Of a DNA stretch of 64,000 bases, positions 34,899 to 44,264 are shown in pieces. Under the pieces are notes generated by a model. That model searched no databases and was not told the DNA's origin. It worked only from the letters and a program-made list of their open reading frames with translations. The stretch spans positions 9,820-73,819 of the forward strand of contig CABRNB010000002.1 in assembly GCA_902472225.1 (NCBI GenBank), read 5' to 3'. The position numbers and the translations under genes were made by a program. The stretch is from Caccousia sp900752115. GTDB lineage: Bacteria > Bacillota > Clostridia > Oscillospirales > Acutalibacteraceae. Within the stretch, counting starts at the first letter, position 1. Each line of letters begins with the position of its first letter.

Positions 34899-37800
34899 TT
34901 ATTTGCCGAGCCGAAGCTCCATGGCAAAGTCAAAGCTTTCCTCATTGAGCTGGTACTGGGGCAGCAGCTGCGGACCGCAGCTGTTCGAGCCGATACCGGA
35001 GAGCTTGTAGTCAAGGCAGAGAACCGTGGAGCCGCAGGGCTCGAGCTCATAGTTGTGCGCCTTGGTTGCCAGCTCTTCCTGGGTATAAACGGAGGTGTTG
35101 AAGGAGAAGCTGTCACCGACCGCCTCCAGGCAGCCGCCGTCAGGATCCGCAACCGCAAGATGCGAACAGCCGTAATGGCTGCTGTTCTCCTGCGGACGGA
35201 GATAATCCTCGTGCTCCTGTGCGACGGTTGTTTCATACTTGCCGAGGAGAGACGCACGATGCTTGTCGCTGTAGCTCTCGAACGGGCCGTAGCCGAAGTA
35301 CTCTACTGCGTCAAAGGCGCGGGGCAGGAAGAGGCGCAGGCCGAAGCGCGGCAGATAGGGGAAGTCCTTCGTACGATCCACATGGATGTTGGCGGAGATG
35401 CGGCCGTCCGGAAGAATTGTCCATACAGCCTGCATGGTCAGGCAGGGCTGCAGATAAATTGCCGAAAGGGAGAGTCGGGCCTTGAGAACGACGGCGTCGT
35501 CAACCTGTTCCGCGGAGGACTCGTACACACGCGGGGTGCTTCTGTCATAACCGGCTCTTTCCCATTCGCGGCGGATATTTCTGTCATTGTCGGTGGGAGC
35601 GCGCCAAATGTTCCATTCCATGGGTTTGTCAAGGAACGAAATCTGCTCGCTGGTGAGGGTGTCAAATGTACCCGTCAGGCGATTCCATACATAGCGGAAA
35701 CCGTCGCCTTCCACAATGAAGGAACGCTCTGTTTCACGCACACTGATCTTCTGAGCCGGGCCGGCGGCAAACGCAGCCTTTTCCTCGCGAAGAACAAACT
35801 GATCAAAGCCGAGGAGATATCCTGCCTCGCGGAAGTCGTCCTCTTCCTTCAAACGGTAGTAAACGTTCAGGCAGCAGACGCCGGAATCGGGAAGGGTATA
35901 CGGAATCGCAATCTCCGCTTCGGCATGAGGAGCCAGATCGGGCGTTTCGATGGAGCCGGACTGCACGGTTTCGCCGTTCTGCGTCAGCTCGTATTCAAGC
36001 GTCAGATAGCCGCCCAGACTGGTAAAATCATAATAATTGTGCAGCTTGAAAACACCGTTTTCCAGATAGGTACGCACGGGACGCGCGACATTCTTCCACT
36101 CCAGCAGACCGGTGTGCGGCGTGCGGTTGGGATACACAAGACCGTCCATGCAGAAGTTGCCGTCGTGCGGGAATTCACCGAAGTCTCCGCCGTAGCCGTA
36201 TTTGTCACGTCCGTCAGGCGTGCGGCCCATCCAGACGGCGTGATCGCACCACTCCCACACAAAGCCGCCGGCAAATTTGTCGTAACGGTACAAGCGCTCA
36301 AAGTAGTCTTCGATGTCCCCGGGACCGTTGCCCATCGCGTGAATAAATTCGCACTGAATGAACGGCTTCTGCATGTTGTCGTCGGTGCAGACAGCGTCCA
36401 CGTTGTCCACAGGAGCGTACATCCGGCTGTATACGTCAATGCAGCTGAGATCGTTTTGATAGCCTTCCATTTGATAGATGCTGCTCTCGTAGTGGACCAG
36501 TCTCTCGTTGTCGACGGATTTAATCCATGCTGCCGCCTTCTCCATGTTGGGGCCGTAGCCGGACTCGTTGCCAAGCGACCACATCAGCACGCAGGGGCTG
36601 TTCTTATCGCGCTCCACATTACGCTGCACACGATCCAGCACAGCCGCTTCAAAGCGCTTGTCGTGGCACAGCGAACCGTAAACGCGATCCGGTACAAGGT
36701 AGTCGTCATAGCTGTGTCCGTGGGGCGGCTGGTTCGCGTAGACGGAGGTAGTGCCGTGCATTTCAATATCGGATTCGTCGATCACGTAGAAGCCGAAGCG
36801 ATCGTAGAGCTGTGTGGCCCACGGTGCGTTGGGATAATGACTGGTACGGATGGCGTTCATGTTGTGCTGCTTCATCAGTACGAGGTCGGTAGTCAGCTTT
36901 TCCTCGTCAACCGCGTAGCCGACAAAGGGATCGCTGTCGTGGCGGTTCGTGCCGCGCAGCTTGATGGCGACGCCGTTAAAATACAGCACGGCATTGCGGA
37001 TCTCGATACGGCGCACGCCGACGTTGTGGCAGATGACCTCTCCCGGCGTGCGGATGACCAGCTGATAGAGGTTGGGGTCTTCCGCGTTCCACAGCACAGC
37101 GTCGGTCAGCGGGAAGGAAACCTCTCTGTTTTCAGCCTTGGTCTTCGCCAATTCTTCGCCGTCAGGGCTGTAGAGCGTGCAGACGATTTCTTCCTCACTG
37201 CCTTCCCAGTCAAAGCTGACCTGAATTTTGGCAGTCTTGAAATCATCCTCCACAGGAGTGCGGACGGTAAAGTCGCGGATGTGATTTTGGGGCCTGGTGA
37301 GCAGATAAACGTCACGGAAAATACCGCTCATGCGCAGCTTGTCCTGATCCTCCAGATAGCTGCCGTCGCACCATTTCATTACCAAAACGGAGAGAAGGTT
37401 TTCACCGGGAGCCACAAAGGAGGTGATCTCGAATTCGCTTGTGCTGTGAGATACCTGGCTGTAGCCGACAAATTGGCCATTGACCCATACATAGAAGCAG
37501 GAGTCAACGCCTTCAAAGTGCAGATAATTGCGCTCCTCGCACTGCTCCTCGCTCAGCGTAAAGGTGGTGCGGTAGGCTCCGCAGGGGTTCTCTTCAGGGA
37601 CATAGGGCGGATCGTAAGGGAAGGGAAAGCGGACGTTTGTGTACTGATGCCTGTCGTAGCCGAGAATCTGCCAGCAGCTCGGAACAGGAATGACGTCAAA
37701 GGAAGAATCGTCAAAATCGGGATCCATGAAGTGCTCCGGAACCACAAAACGGTTCGGATAATAGGAAAAATTCCATTCGCCGCTCAGGAGCGTGATTCGT

Positions 37801-37925
37801 TCCGAAAGCAGCCGGTCGCCAAGGCGCGCCATTCCTTCCTCCTTGAAGGGGATGAAATAGGCGTGGTTTGGCTCTGTACCCACATGCAAAGTAGCCGGGT
37901 CCTCAAAATAACGCGGCAGCTTCAT
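34899..37925 (-). CDS. lacZ: beta-galactosidase, GH2 (LacZ type)
   Basis: The product is 1008 residues with the five-domain layout of long GH2 beta-galactosidases: jelly-roll sugar-binding domain, two immunoglobulin-like domains around a TIM barrel, and the C-terminal small-chain domain. The acid/base is Glu454 in SLGNESGYG and the nucleophile Glu526 in QCEFIHAMGNG; RTSHYPNAP near 365 is also conserved. It hydrolyses lactose and related beta-galactosides. No signal peptide is seen, so it is cytosolic. The start follows GGGAGG; an upstream ATG at 37943 has no site. No lactose transporter is adjacent. Confidence 0.97.
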   Translation of the reverse strand: MKLPRYFEDPATLHVGTEPNHAYFIPFKEEGMARLGDRLLSERITLLSGEWNFSYYPNRFVVPEHFMDPDFDDSSFDVIPVPSCWQILGYDRHQYTNVRFPFPYDPPYVPEENPCGAYRTTFTLSEEQCEERNYLHFEGVDSCFYVWVNGQFVGYSQVSHSTSEFEITSFVAPGENLLSVLVMKWCDGSYLEDQDKLRMSGIFRDVYLLTRPQNHIRDFTVRTPVEDDFKTAKIQVSFDWEGSEEEIVCTLYSPDGEELAKTKAENREVSFPLTDAVLWNAEDPNLYQLVIRTPGEVICHNVGVRRIEIRNAVLYFNGVAIKLRGTNRHDSDPFVGYAVDEEKLTTDLVLMKQHNMNAIRTSHYPNAPWATQLYDRFGFYVIDESDIEMHGTTSVYANQPPHGHSYDDYLVPDRVYGSLCHDKRFEAAVLDRVQRNVERDKNSPCVLMWSLGNESGYGPNMEKAAAWIKSVDNERLVHYESSIYQMEGYQNDLSCIDVYSRMYAPVDNVDAVCTDDNMQKPFIQCEFIHAMGNGPGDIEDYFERLYRYDKFAGGFVWEWCDHAVWMGRTPDGRDKYGYGGDFGEFPHDGNFCMDGLVYPNRTPHTGLLEWKNVARPVRTYLENGVFKLHNYYDFTSLGGYLTLEYELTQNGETVQSGSIETPDLAPHAEAEIAIPYTLPDSGVCCLNVYYRLKEEDDFREAGYLLGFDQFVLREEKAAFAAGPAQKISVRETERSFIVEGDGFRYVWNRLTGTFDTLTSEQISFLDKPMEWNIWRAPTDNDRNIRREWERAGYDRSTPRVYESSAEQVDDAVVLKARLSLSAIYLQPCLTMQAVWTILPDGRISANIHVDRTKDFPYLPRFGLRLFLPRAFDAVEYFGYGPFESYSDKHRASLLGKYETTVAQEHEDYLRPQENSSHYGCSHLAVADPDGGCLEAVGDSFSFNTSVYTQEELATKAHNYELEPCGSTVLCLDYKLSGIGSNSCGPQLLPQYQLNEESFDFAMELRLGK

Positions 37926-37975
37926 AAAAAAGAAACCTCCCATACAAGAAAAAATAGTGTGGTCTATTTGTGTTC

Positions 37976-38004
37976 ATTATAGACTGAAAGGAGAAAGAAA
38001 GCAA
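37976..38004 (-). promoter_or_regulatory. lacZ promoter
   Basis: On the minus strand, TTGCTT (37999-38004) and TATAAT (37976-37981) are 17 bases apart. GTCTA (37962-37966) and TAGAC (37980-37984) form a short dyad across the start site that could be an operator. Confidence 0.72.
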
Positions 38005-38134
38005 TGGCATTTTGCGTGTGTTTTCCCAAAAGGAGTTTGGAGAAACGCACGGTTTCGCACCGGCTGAAAACCGCAGGGACATTCCGATATTTTATGAATT
38101 TTGTGTGATTTGTTGGAAAGAATGTGGGAATTCA

Positions 38135-38163
38135 TTTACCGGAACAAACAAATGTGATACAAT
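38135..38163 (+). promoter_or_regulatory. glgB promoter
   Basis: TTTACC (38135-38140) and TACAAT (38158-38163) are 17 bases apart. The leader of about 160 bases contains a CCCCGC/GCGGGG hairpin near 38257-38278. Confidence 0.6.
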
Positions 38164-38326
38164 AAATAAAAACAGTGCCGTGTTGTTCTTGTTTGGCTGC
38201 AGAAAAGAAAAATCGTTAGTACAAAACGTGATTCCCTGCGTCGCAACTACCGGAAAACCCCGCCTTTTTCAGCGGGGACATTGTGAACGGCGGCAATGAA
38301 GTACAATATGACAGGAGGACCGGACC

Positions 38327-40198
38327 ATGCTGTTGGACGAGTTTTACACCGGAGCCAGCTTTGACGCCCACTCTTATTTCGGTGCTCACGAGGAAAACAC
38401 CGGCTTTGCTTTCCGTGTCTTTGCTCCCGGAGCGGAAAAGGTTGAGTTGATTGGCGATTGGAACGATTGGATCGGTGCAAAAATGGATCGGGACACAGGG
38501 GGGATCTGGAGCTGTTTGGCGCCGGATGCAAAAGCGGGGCAGCTCTATAAATTCCGTATTTATCAGACGGATGGACGTGTGCTCGACAAGGCGGATCCCT
38601 ATGCGTTTTCCTCGGAGCTGCGGCCGAAGACGGCCTCGCGGCTGGTAGGAAAAAGTGATTTTCATTTTACGGACGAAGCATGGGTACAGGCTCGGGATTT
38701 GTATTATGACGCTCCCATGAATATTTACGAGCTGCATCTCGGGTCCTGGCGCAGAAAGCCGGACGGAGAATATTTGAGCTATCGGGAACTTGCCGAACTT
38801 CTTCCCGATTACCTCAAGGAAAACAACTTCACACATGTGGAGTTCCTTCCCGTCATGGAGCATCCCCTTGACGCTTCCTGGGGCTATCAGCTCAGCGGAT
38901 ATTTCAGCGTTACCTCCCGCTATGGGACGCCGGACGATCTCCGGTATCTGGTGAATGCTTTGCATATGGCGGGAATCGGCGTGATTTTTGATTTTGTTCC
39001 GGCGCATTTCGTGGGAAATGATTATGCGCTGGCCAATTATGACGGAACCCGGCTTTACGAGTATCCGGAAACCGATGTGACCTACAGCGAGTGGGGATCG
39101 TGCAATTTTAACTTCTACCGCGGCGAGGTGCGAAGTTTCCTGCAATCTTCCGCCGCATACTGGATTGGATCATTCCATGCGGACGGCCTTCGTGTGGATG
39201 CTGTGCCGAACGTGCTGTACTGGCAGGGCAGACAGGAACGGGGCGTCAATATCGGAGCGGTGGATTTCCTTAAAAAGATGAACAGCGGTCTCAAGCGTCT
39301 GTTTGGGAACGTGCTGCTGATAGCCGAGGATTCCAGCAATTTCCCGAAGGTGACAGCTCCGGTGGAATACGGAGGCCTGGGCTTCGACTATAAATGGGAT
39401 ATGGGCTGGATGCATGATACGCTCGATTATCTGTCGCAGCCGTTTGAAGCGCGGCGGGGTCAATATCACAAAATTACCTTTTCCATGGATTATTTTTACC
39501 GTGAGCTTTATCTGCTGGCATTCTCGCACGACGAAAATGTGCATGGGAAAAAGACGATCCTCGATAAGCTTTACGGAAGTTATGAGGAAAAGTTCTCCCA
39601 GTGCCGTGCACTGTATACTTATATGTTTACCCATCCCGGCAAGAAACTGAATTTTATGGGAAATGAGCTTGCCCATTTTCGCGAGTGGGATGAAGGACGT
39701 GAGCTTGACTGGGAACTGCTGCGCTACCCGGCGCATGATTCCTTCCAGCATTTTTTCAGAGAGCTTGGACGGCTGTACCTGGAAAGCCCGGCTCTCAGCG
39801 AGAAGGAATATGACGCTGCATGCTTCCGTTGGCTGCCTACCGGGATTGGCGAAACGGCAAACGGCGGCGTGTACGCTTACCGGCGCACAGCGGGGGGGCA
39901 AAGTCTCGCCATTGTGCTGAACTTTACGCCGGAGCCTCTGGAGGGGATGCTGCTTGGCTGTGAGGAACGTTCCCTCCTGCGCGAGGTGCTCAACAGTGAT
40001 GAAACGCGCTGGGGCGGAGGAGGCGTCGTTAACCCGGCGCCGCTTGCGTCTTTTCCGATTCCGTGTCATGGCAGCCCTGCCAGCGTCCGGATTCGCCTTG
40101 CGCCGTTTTCCGCCGCTGTGTTCTCTGTCGAGCGCACGCCGGTTTCCGAAGAATGCAAGGCTTGGGCGGTCTCAGGAAGAAAGTATATGACCGTTTGA
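38327..40198 (+). CDS. glgB: 1,4-alpha-glucan branching enzyme
   Basis: The product is 623 residues: a CBM48 domain (FRVFAPGAEKVELIGDWNDW, about 28-47), a GH13 barrel with the four signature regions (FDFVPAHF, GLRVDAVPN with the nucleophile Asp, LIAEDSS with the acid Glu, FSHDENVHGK), and a C-terminal beta domain. It makes alpha-1,6 branches in glycogen. AGGAGG precedes the ATG by eight bases. Other glg genes are not in the window; manA follows in the same direction. Confidence 0.95.
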   Translation: MLLDEFYTGASFDAHSYFGAHEENTGFAFRVFAPGAEKVELIGDWNDWIGAKMDRDTGGIWSCLAPDAKAGQLYKFRIYQTDGRVLDKADPYAFSSELRPKTASRLVGKSDFHFTDEAWVQARDLYYDAPMNIYELHLGSWRRKPDGEYLSYRELAELLPDYLKENNFTHVEFLPVMEHPLDASWGYQLSGYFSVTSRYGTPDDLRYLVNALHMAGIGVIFDFVPAHFVGNDYALANYDGTRLYEYPETDVTYSEWGSCNFNFYRGEVRSFLQSSAAYWIGSFHADGLRVDAVPNVLYWQGRQERGVNIGAVDFLKKMNSGLKRLFGNVLLIAEDSSNFPKVTAPVEYGGLGFDYKWDMGWMHDTLDYLSQPFEARRGQYHKITFSMDYFYRELYLLAFSHDENVHGKKTILDKLYGSYEEKFSQCRALYTYMFTHPGKKLNFMGNELAHFREWDEGRELDWELLRYPAHDSFQHFFRELGRLYLESPALSEKEYDAACFRWLPTGIGETANGGVYAYRRTAGGQSLAIVLNFTPEPLEGMLLGCEERSLLREVLNSDETRWGGGGVVNPAPLASFPIPCHGSPASVRIRLAPFSAAVFSVERTPVSEECKAWAVSGRKYMTV

Positions 40199-40238
40199 GG
40201 AGAAAAGAAATCCCATCATCGAAAGGAGAATGTTCCCC

Positions 40239-41201
40239 ATGGAACCAATGAAGCTGAAAGCGCCCCTCAAGGATTATCTCTGGGGTGGACATCGGCTGAA
40301 AAAGGAGTTTGGAAAGAAAACCACGCTGGAAAAGGTGGCGGAAAGCTGGGAGCTTTCCTGCCACAAAGACGGTCTGAGCGTGATTGACGGCGGAGAATAC
40401 GCCGGTTTGACGCTTCAGGAGTACGCGGATAAGATGGGAAAAGCAGTGTTCGGAACGCACTGCGAAGCTTTTGAAGAATTTCCCCTTCTGATCAAACTGA
40501 TCGATGCAGAACAGAATCTTTCCGTTCAAGTCCATCCGAGCAATGAATACGCGCTGGCCGTCGAGGGCGAATACGGCAAGACGGAAATGTGGTATGTCGT
40601 CGATGCGAAAGAAGGAGCCTCTCTGATCTACGGCTTGAACCGCACGGTCGGTAAGGAAGAATTTGCCGCGCGGATCCGCGATAACACGTTGCTTGAAATT
40701 TGTAATTTTGTTCCCGTGAAGAAAGGGGACGTCTTCTTTATTGAGGCGGGTACGCTTCACGCCATCGGTGCGGGAATTCTGATTGCAGAGATCCAGCAGA
40801 ATTCAAATTCTACTTATCGCGTTTACGATTACGGCCGCGTAGGAGCGGACGGGAAACCGCGTCAACTCCATGTGGAAAAGGCGCTTGACGTAACGCGTCT
40901 TGCTCCGGCAGAGCGCGTCCCCGGTCCGGCTTCTGCCCCGCGGAGCGAGGGGGATCTGACCCGCACGCTTCTCGGTACCTGCGAATATTTCACAGCTTCG
41001 CTTCTGGAGCTTGACGGTTTGGCGGAGGATTGCGTTGGCACGGAGTCGTTCCATTCCCTCCTCGTACTGGAAGGCAGCGGAGAACTGTGCTGGTCGGGCG
41101 GCTGTCTTGCGTTGCAGAAGGGAGACAGCTTTTTCCTCCCCGCCGGTTTCGGCGCGTACACTTTGAAAGGAAAGCTTGAGCTTGTGCAGAGCATGGTATA
41201 A
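40239..41201 (+). CDS. manA: mannose-6-phosphate isomerase, class I
   Basis: The product is about 320 residues. The zinc-binding cupin signatures are present: LIDAEQNLSVQVHPS near 85-100, KTEMWYVVDA near 115 and EIQQNSNSTYRVYDYGR near 185. It interconverts mannose-6-phosphate and fructose-6-phosphate. Three in-frame ATGs (40230, 40239, 40248) compete; 40239 is at a good distance from AAAGGAG. It lies between glgB and an HD hydrolase gene. Confidence 0.94.
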   Translation: MEPMKLKAPLKDYLWGGHRLKKEFGKKTTLEKVAESWELSCHKDGLSVIDGGEYAGLTLQEYADKMGKAVFGTHCEAFEEFPLLIKLIDAEQNLSVQVHPSNEYALAVEGEYGKTEMWYVVDAKEGASLIYGLNRTVGKEEFAARIRDNTLLEICNFVPVKKGDVFFIEAGTLHAIGAGILIAEIQQNSNSTYRVYDYGRVGADGKPRQLHVEKALDVTRLAPAERVPGPASAPRSEGDLTRTLLGTCEYFTASLLELDGLAEDCVGTESFHSLLVLEGSGELCWSGGCLALQKGDSFFLPAGFGAYTLKGKLELVQSMV

Positions 41202-41206
41202 GGCAG

Positions 41207-41794
41207 ATGGGATATAAAGAAGAATTTATCGAGATTTATCGGTCCAATATCAGTCGCGAAGGAAGTGCTCCGCTGCTCGAGTGGCTGCAGAAAACAGATT
41301 TCTTTACCGCCCCCGCCAGCAGCAAATTTCACTGTGCCTGCCTCGGCGGTTTGGTGCAGCACAGCGTCAGCGTTTATCACACGATGAGGGAAAAGCATTT
41401 TGAGGAAGGCAAAGACAGCGAGGAGAGCTTTGCGATCTGCGCGCTTCTTCATGATGTGTGTAAGGCTCAGTTTTATAAGGAGAGCTTTCGTAATGTGAAG
41501 AACGAGACGACGGGCGCCTGGGAGAAGAAGAGCTTTTATCAGGTGGATGACAGCTTCCCCTATGGTCACGGCGAGAAATCCGTTTTTCTGATTGAACGTT
41601 TCCTGCGTCTGAAGACCAGCGAGGCAATGGCGATCCGCTGGCACATGGGCGGCTTTGACGATGCGGCCCGCGGCGGAAGTTTTGCCATCAGTCAGGCGTA
41701 TGAGCGGTATCCGCTTGCCGTTAAGCTTCATCTTGCTGACTTGGAGAGTACGTATCTGCGCGAGCAGGGAACCTCGGCAGTGAGAAAGAAATAA
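41207..41794 (+). CDS. HD-domain phosphohydrolase
   Basis: The product is 195 residues. The metal ligands of the HD fold are visible: His in GGLVQHSVSVYHTM near 50, the HD pair in CALLHDVCKAQF near 80, His in YGHGEKS near 120 and HMGGF near 143. This type is often a 3'-5' exonuclease-like or nucleotide phosphohydrolase of unknown substrate. It starts five bases after the manA stop and so is co-transcribed. Confidence 0.85.
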   Translation: MGYKEEFIEIYRSNISREGSAPLLEWLQKTDFFTAPASSKFHCACLGGLVQHSVSVYHTMREKHFEEGKDSEESFAICALLHDVCKAQFYKESFRNVKNETTGAWEKKSFYQVDDSFPYGHGEKSVFLIERFLRLKTSEAMAIRWHMGGFDDAARGGSFAISQAYERYPLAVKLHLADLESTYLREQGTSAVRKK

Positions 41795-41806
41795 GAGCCA
41801 AAGCAA

Positions 41807-41864
41807 CAAGCCCCTGCGGGAGAATGCGCCGGAACGGCGGCACATCCCTGCAGGGGCTTGTTTT
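41807..41864 (+). terminator. intrinsic terminator of the glgB-manA-HD run
   Basis: CAAGCCCCTGC (41807-41817) pairs with GCAGGGGCTTG (41850-41860), enclosing an inner GCCG/CGGC stem, and is followed by TTTTG. Confidence 0.88.
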
Positions 41865-41886
41865 GCAAAATGAGGGGAAAGGGTGT

Positions 41887-42375
41887 TCAGTCTTCCATCG
41901 CTTCGAACGCAAGCTGCAGATATTCCTCCGCGTTTTCGCGCAGATGGGCGCGTTCCTCGGGTGTAAGAGAACGCTTGACACGGGCGGGGGAGCCGACGGC
42001 AAGGGTACCGTCCGGGATGACGGTGCGCGGCGTGACGAGAGCGCCCGCTCCCACCAAACATTCACGGCCGACAGTAGCGCCGTCCAGCACGATAGCGCCC
42101 ATTCCGATGAGAGAACCGTCGCCGATGGTGCAGCTGTGCAGAATAGCGCCGTGGCCTACCGTCACACCGCTTCCGATGACAGCAGGTGCTCCGGTGGAGC
42201 AATGGATGACGGCGGCGTCCTGCAGATTCGTCTCAGCGCCCACCACAATTGGTGCGCAGTCGCCGCGCAGTACGGCGTTGTACCAGACGGAACAACGTTC
42301 GCCGAGGGTAACGTCCCCCACAATCTGTGCGCCCGGGGCAAGATAGGCGGAGGTTGGAATGGCGGGAGCTTTCAT
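41887..42375 (-). CDS. gamma-carbonic-anhydrase-like hexapeptide-repeat protein
   Basis: The product is 162 residues of left-handed beta-helix repeats (V-I-G-S-G-V-T-V-G-H-G type) followed by a C-terminal helix. Metal-binding histidines appear in VIHCSTG near 58 and VTVGHGAILHSCTIG near 73-80. The family includes active and inactive gamma carbonic anhydrases and acyltransferase-like proteins, so activity is uncertain. AAAGGAT precedes the ATG. It stands alone and converges on the HD gene. Confidence 0.88.
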   Translation of the reverse strand: MKAPAIPTSAYLAPGAQIVGDVTLGERCSVWYNAVLRGDCAPIVVGAETNLQDAAVIHCSTGAPAVIGSGVTVGHGAILHSCTIGDGSLIGMGAIVLDGATVGRECLVGAGALVTPRTVIPDGTLAVGSPARVKRSLTPEERAHLRENAEEYLQLAFEAMED

Positions 42376-42475
42376 AGGGATTCATCCTTTCAGGCAACAT
42401 GTTAGAGTATGGGTGGTTACGATCCTTTTGACTTTGTTGCAGCGGGGATCGGCATGGACGGACTGATGGAAAAAT

Positions 42476-42505
42476 GGGGACCCGGTCGCAGCAGCGCGGG
42501 TCCCC
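42476..42505 (-). terminator. intrinsic terminator after the DUF1846 gene
   Basis: GGGGACCCG (42476-42484) pairs with CGGGTCCCC (42497-42505), followed on the minus strand by a T-run, just past the DUF1846 stop. Confidence 0.88.
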
Positions 42506-42517
42506 ATGAAATTCCGG

Positions 42518-44002
42518 TTATTTATGGAACAGCTTTTTGGTCTGATAACGCGGTTCGCAGGTCAGACGAACGCCGAGCTTGCGGAAGGTGGAGTCATCGA
42601 CGGAGGAGAGAATGACGGTGGAATGGGCCTCGCAGTCTCGCAGTTTCGAGAGCTGCTGAAGAGCTTGTCCCGCGACGGGATTCAGCGTGGCGCAGATAGA
42701 CAGAGCGATCAGCACTTCGTCGGTGTGCAGACGGGGGTTATGATTGCCGAGGTGGTGTGTTTTGAGATTCTGAATCGGCTCAATCACATTGGGGGAGATC
42801 AGCAGAATCTTATGGTCGATTCCGCCGAGGGCCTTGAGCGCATTGAGCAGAGCGGCGGCCGATGCGCCAAGCAGGGAAGAGGTTTTACCCGTGACGACTC
42901 TTCCGTCCGGAAGCTCGATGGCGGCAGCCGGCATCTCGGTATCTTCGGCTCTGCGCAGGGCGGCTGCAACCACCGGTCTGTCGTCAACAGTAACGCCGGC
43001 ACGGCTCATGAGCAGTTCCAGTTTTACAACGGCAGATTCCTCCACGCGGCCAAGGCGAAGATCGCACTTGGTATGGAAATAACGGCGAATGATTTCCTGC
43101 CGGGACGCTTCCTGACAAACCTCGTCGTCGATGATGCAGTGTCCCGCCATATTGACCCCCATGTCGGTAGGGGATTTGTACGGGCTGGTGCCGGAAATTT
43201 TCTCCAGGATTGCGTTGAGGACCGGGAAGGCCTCAACGTCGCGGTTGTAGTTTACGGCAGTCTCGTTGTAAGCCTCCAGATGGAAGGGATCGATCATATT
43301 GACATCGTTCAAATCGGCGGTGGCGGCTTCGTAGGCAAGATTGACAGGATGCTTGAGGGGGAGATTCCAGATCGGGAAGGTTTCAAATTTCGCATATCCG
43401 GCTTTGATGCCGCGGCGGTACTCATGGTACAGCTGAGACAGGCAGGTAGCCATTTTTCCGCTGCCGGGGCCGGGCGCGGTTACGACCACCAGCGGCCGTG
43501 TTGTCTCAACATATTCATTTTTGCCAAAGCCTTCGTCGCTCACGATATGCGGGATATTGGACGGATAGCCTTCGATCGGGTAATGCAGAAATACCTTGAC
43601 GCCAAGCGACTCCAAACGCTTATGGAAGGTGTCCGCCGTGGACTGGCCGGAATACTGGGCGATTACCACGCTGCCCACATACAGCCCGTTGCCGCGGAAA
43701 GCATCAATCAGGCGCAGTACATCCGCATCGTAGGTGATGCCGATATCACCGCGCACCTTGCTTTTCTCAATATCCGTGGCGTTAATGACAATAACAATTT
43801 CCACCTGATCGGCGAGCTGCATCAGCATTTTAATTTTGCTGTCCGGCAAAAAGCCCGGCAGCACGCGGGATGCGTGAAAATCGTCGAACAGTTTGCCTCC
43901 CATTTCCAGATAAAGCTTGTTGTCGAACTGTGCGATGCGCTGCTGGATGTGTTTGGATTGGATTTCAAGATACCTGTTGTTGTCAAAACCGATCGCTTTC
44001 AT
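42518..44002 (-). CDS. DUF1846-family protein
   Basis: The product is 494 residues with the family N-terminus KAIGFDNNRYLEIQSKHI and the conserved segment VVTAPGPGSGKMATCLSQLYHE near 180. DUF1846 proteins are cytosolic, form oligomers and have an unproven link to nucleotide or phosphate chemistry; a structure from Streptococcus exists but the reaction is unknown. The start at 44002 follows GGAGGGG. It has its own promoter and terminator, so it is a single-gene unit. Confidence 0.93.
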   Translation of the reverse strand: MKAIGFDNNRYLEIQSKHIQQRIAQFDNKLYLEMGGKLFDDFHASRVLPGFLPDSKIKMLMQLADQVEIVIVINATDIEKSKVRGDIGITYDADVLRLIDAFRGNGLYVGSVVIAQYSGQSTADTFHKRLESLGVKVFLHYPIEGYPSNIPHIVSDEGFGKNEYVETTRPLVVVTAPGPGSGKMATCLSQLYHEYRRGIKAGYAKFETFPIWNLPLKHPVNLAYEAATADLNDVNMIDPFHLEAYNETAVNYNRDVEAFPVLNAILEKISGTSPYKSPTDMGVNMAGHCIIDDEVCQEASRQEIIRRYFHTKCDLRLGRVEESAVVKLELLMSRAGVTVDDRPVVAAALRRAEDTEMPAAAIELPDGRVVTGKTSSLLGASAAALLNALKALGGIDHKILLISPNVIEPIQNLKTHHLGNHNPRLHTDEVLIALSICATLNPVAGQALQQLSKLRDCEAHSTVILSSVDDSTFRKLGVRLTCEPRYQTKKLFHK

Positions 44003-44150
44003 GCGCCCCTCCATCATTTTTCCGGCTCTTCCGCAAAAGAAAAGGGCGGAACCCGCGGGCTCTGCCGTTCAAAGCCCGGTGCCGCTGGTTCACGCCTGTA
44101 TCGTTGTCCGGAAAAGCCGATATTATTTTGAAAACCTCTATAACGTACTT

Positions 44151-44179
44151 ATTATAGTAAATTTGTCGAGGGAATACAA
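44151..44179 (-). promoter_or_regulatory. promoter of the DUF1846 gene
   Basis: On the minus strand, TTGTAT (44174-44179) and TATAAT (44151-44156) are separated by 17 bases. Confidence 0.65.
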
Positions 44180-44264
44180 CAGATGGAGCTCAAAAATTTT
44201 TCTCTCGGCAAGGGCATATTTTTTGTGCTATACTGGTAAAAAACACAGCGTCGAGGTGGGTAAC

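Noticed and set aside
34848..37982. A 1044-residue open frame antisense to lacZ
   Set aside because: It mirrors lacZ codon for codon, has no ribosome site and no recognisable domain; lacZ has complete GH2 catalytic motifs.
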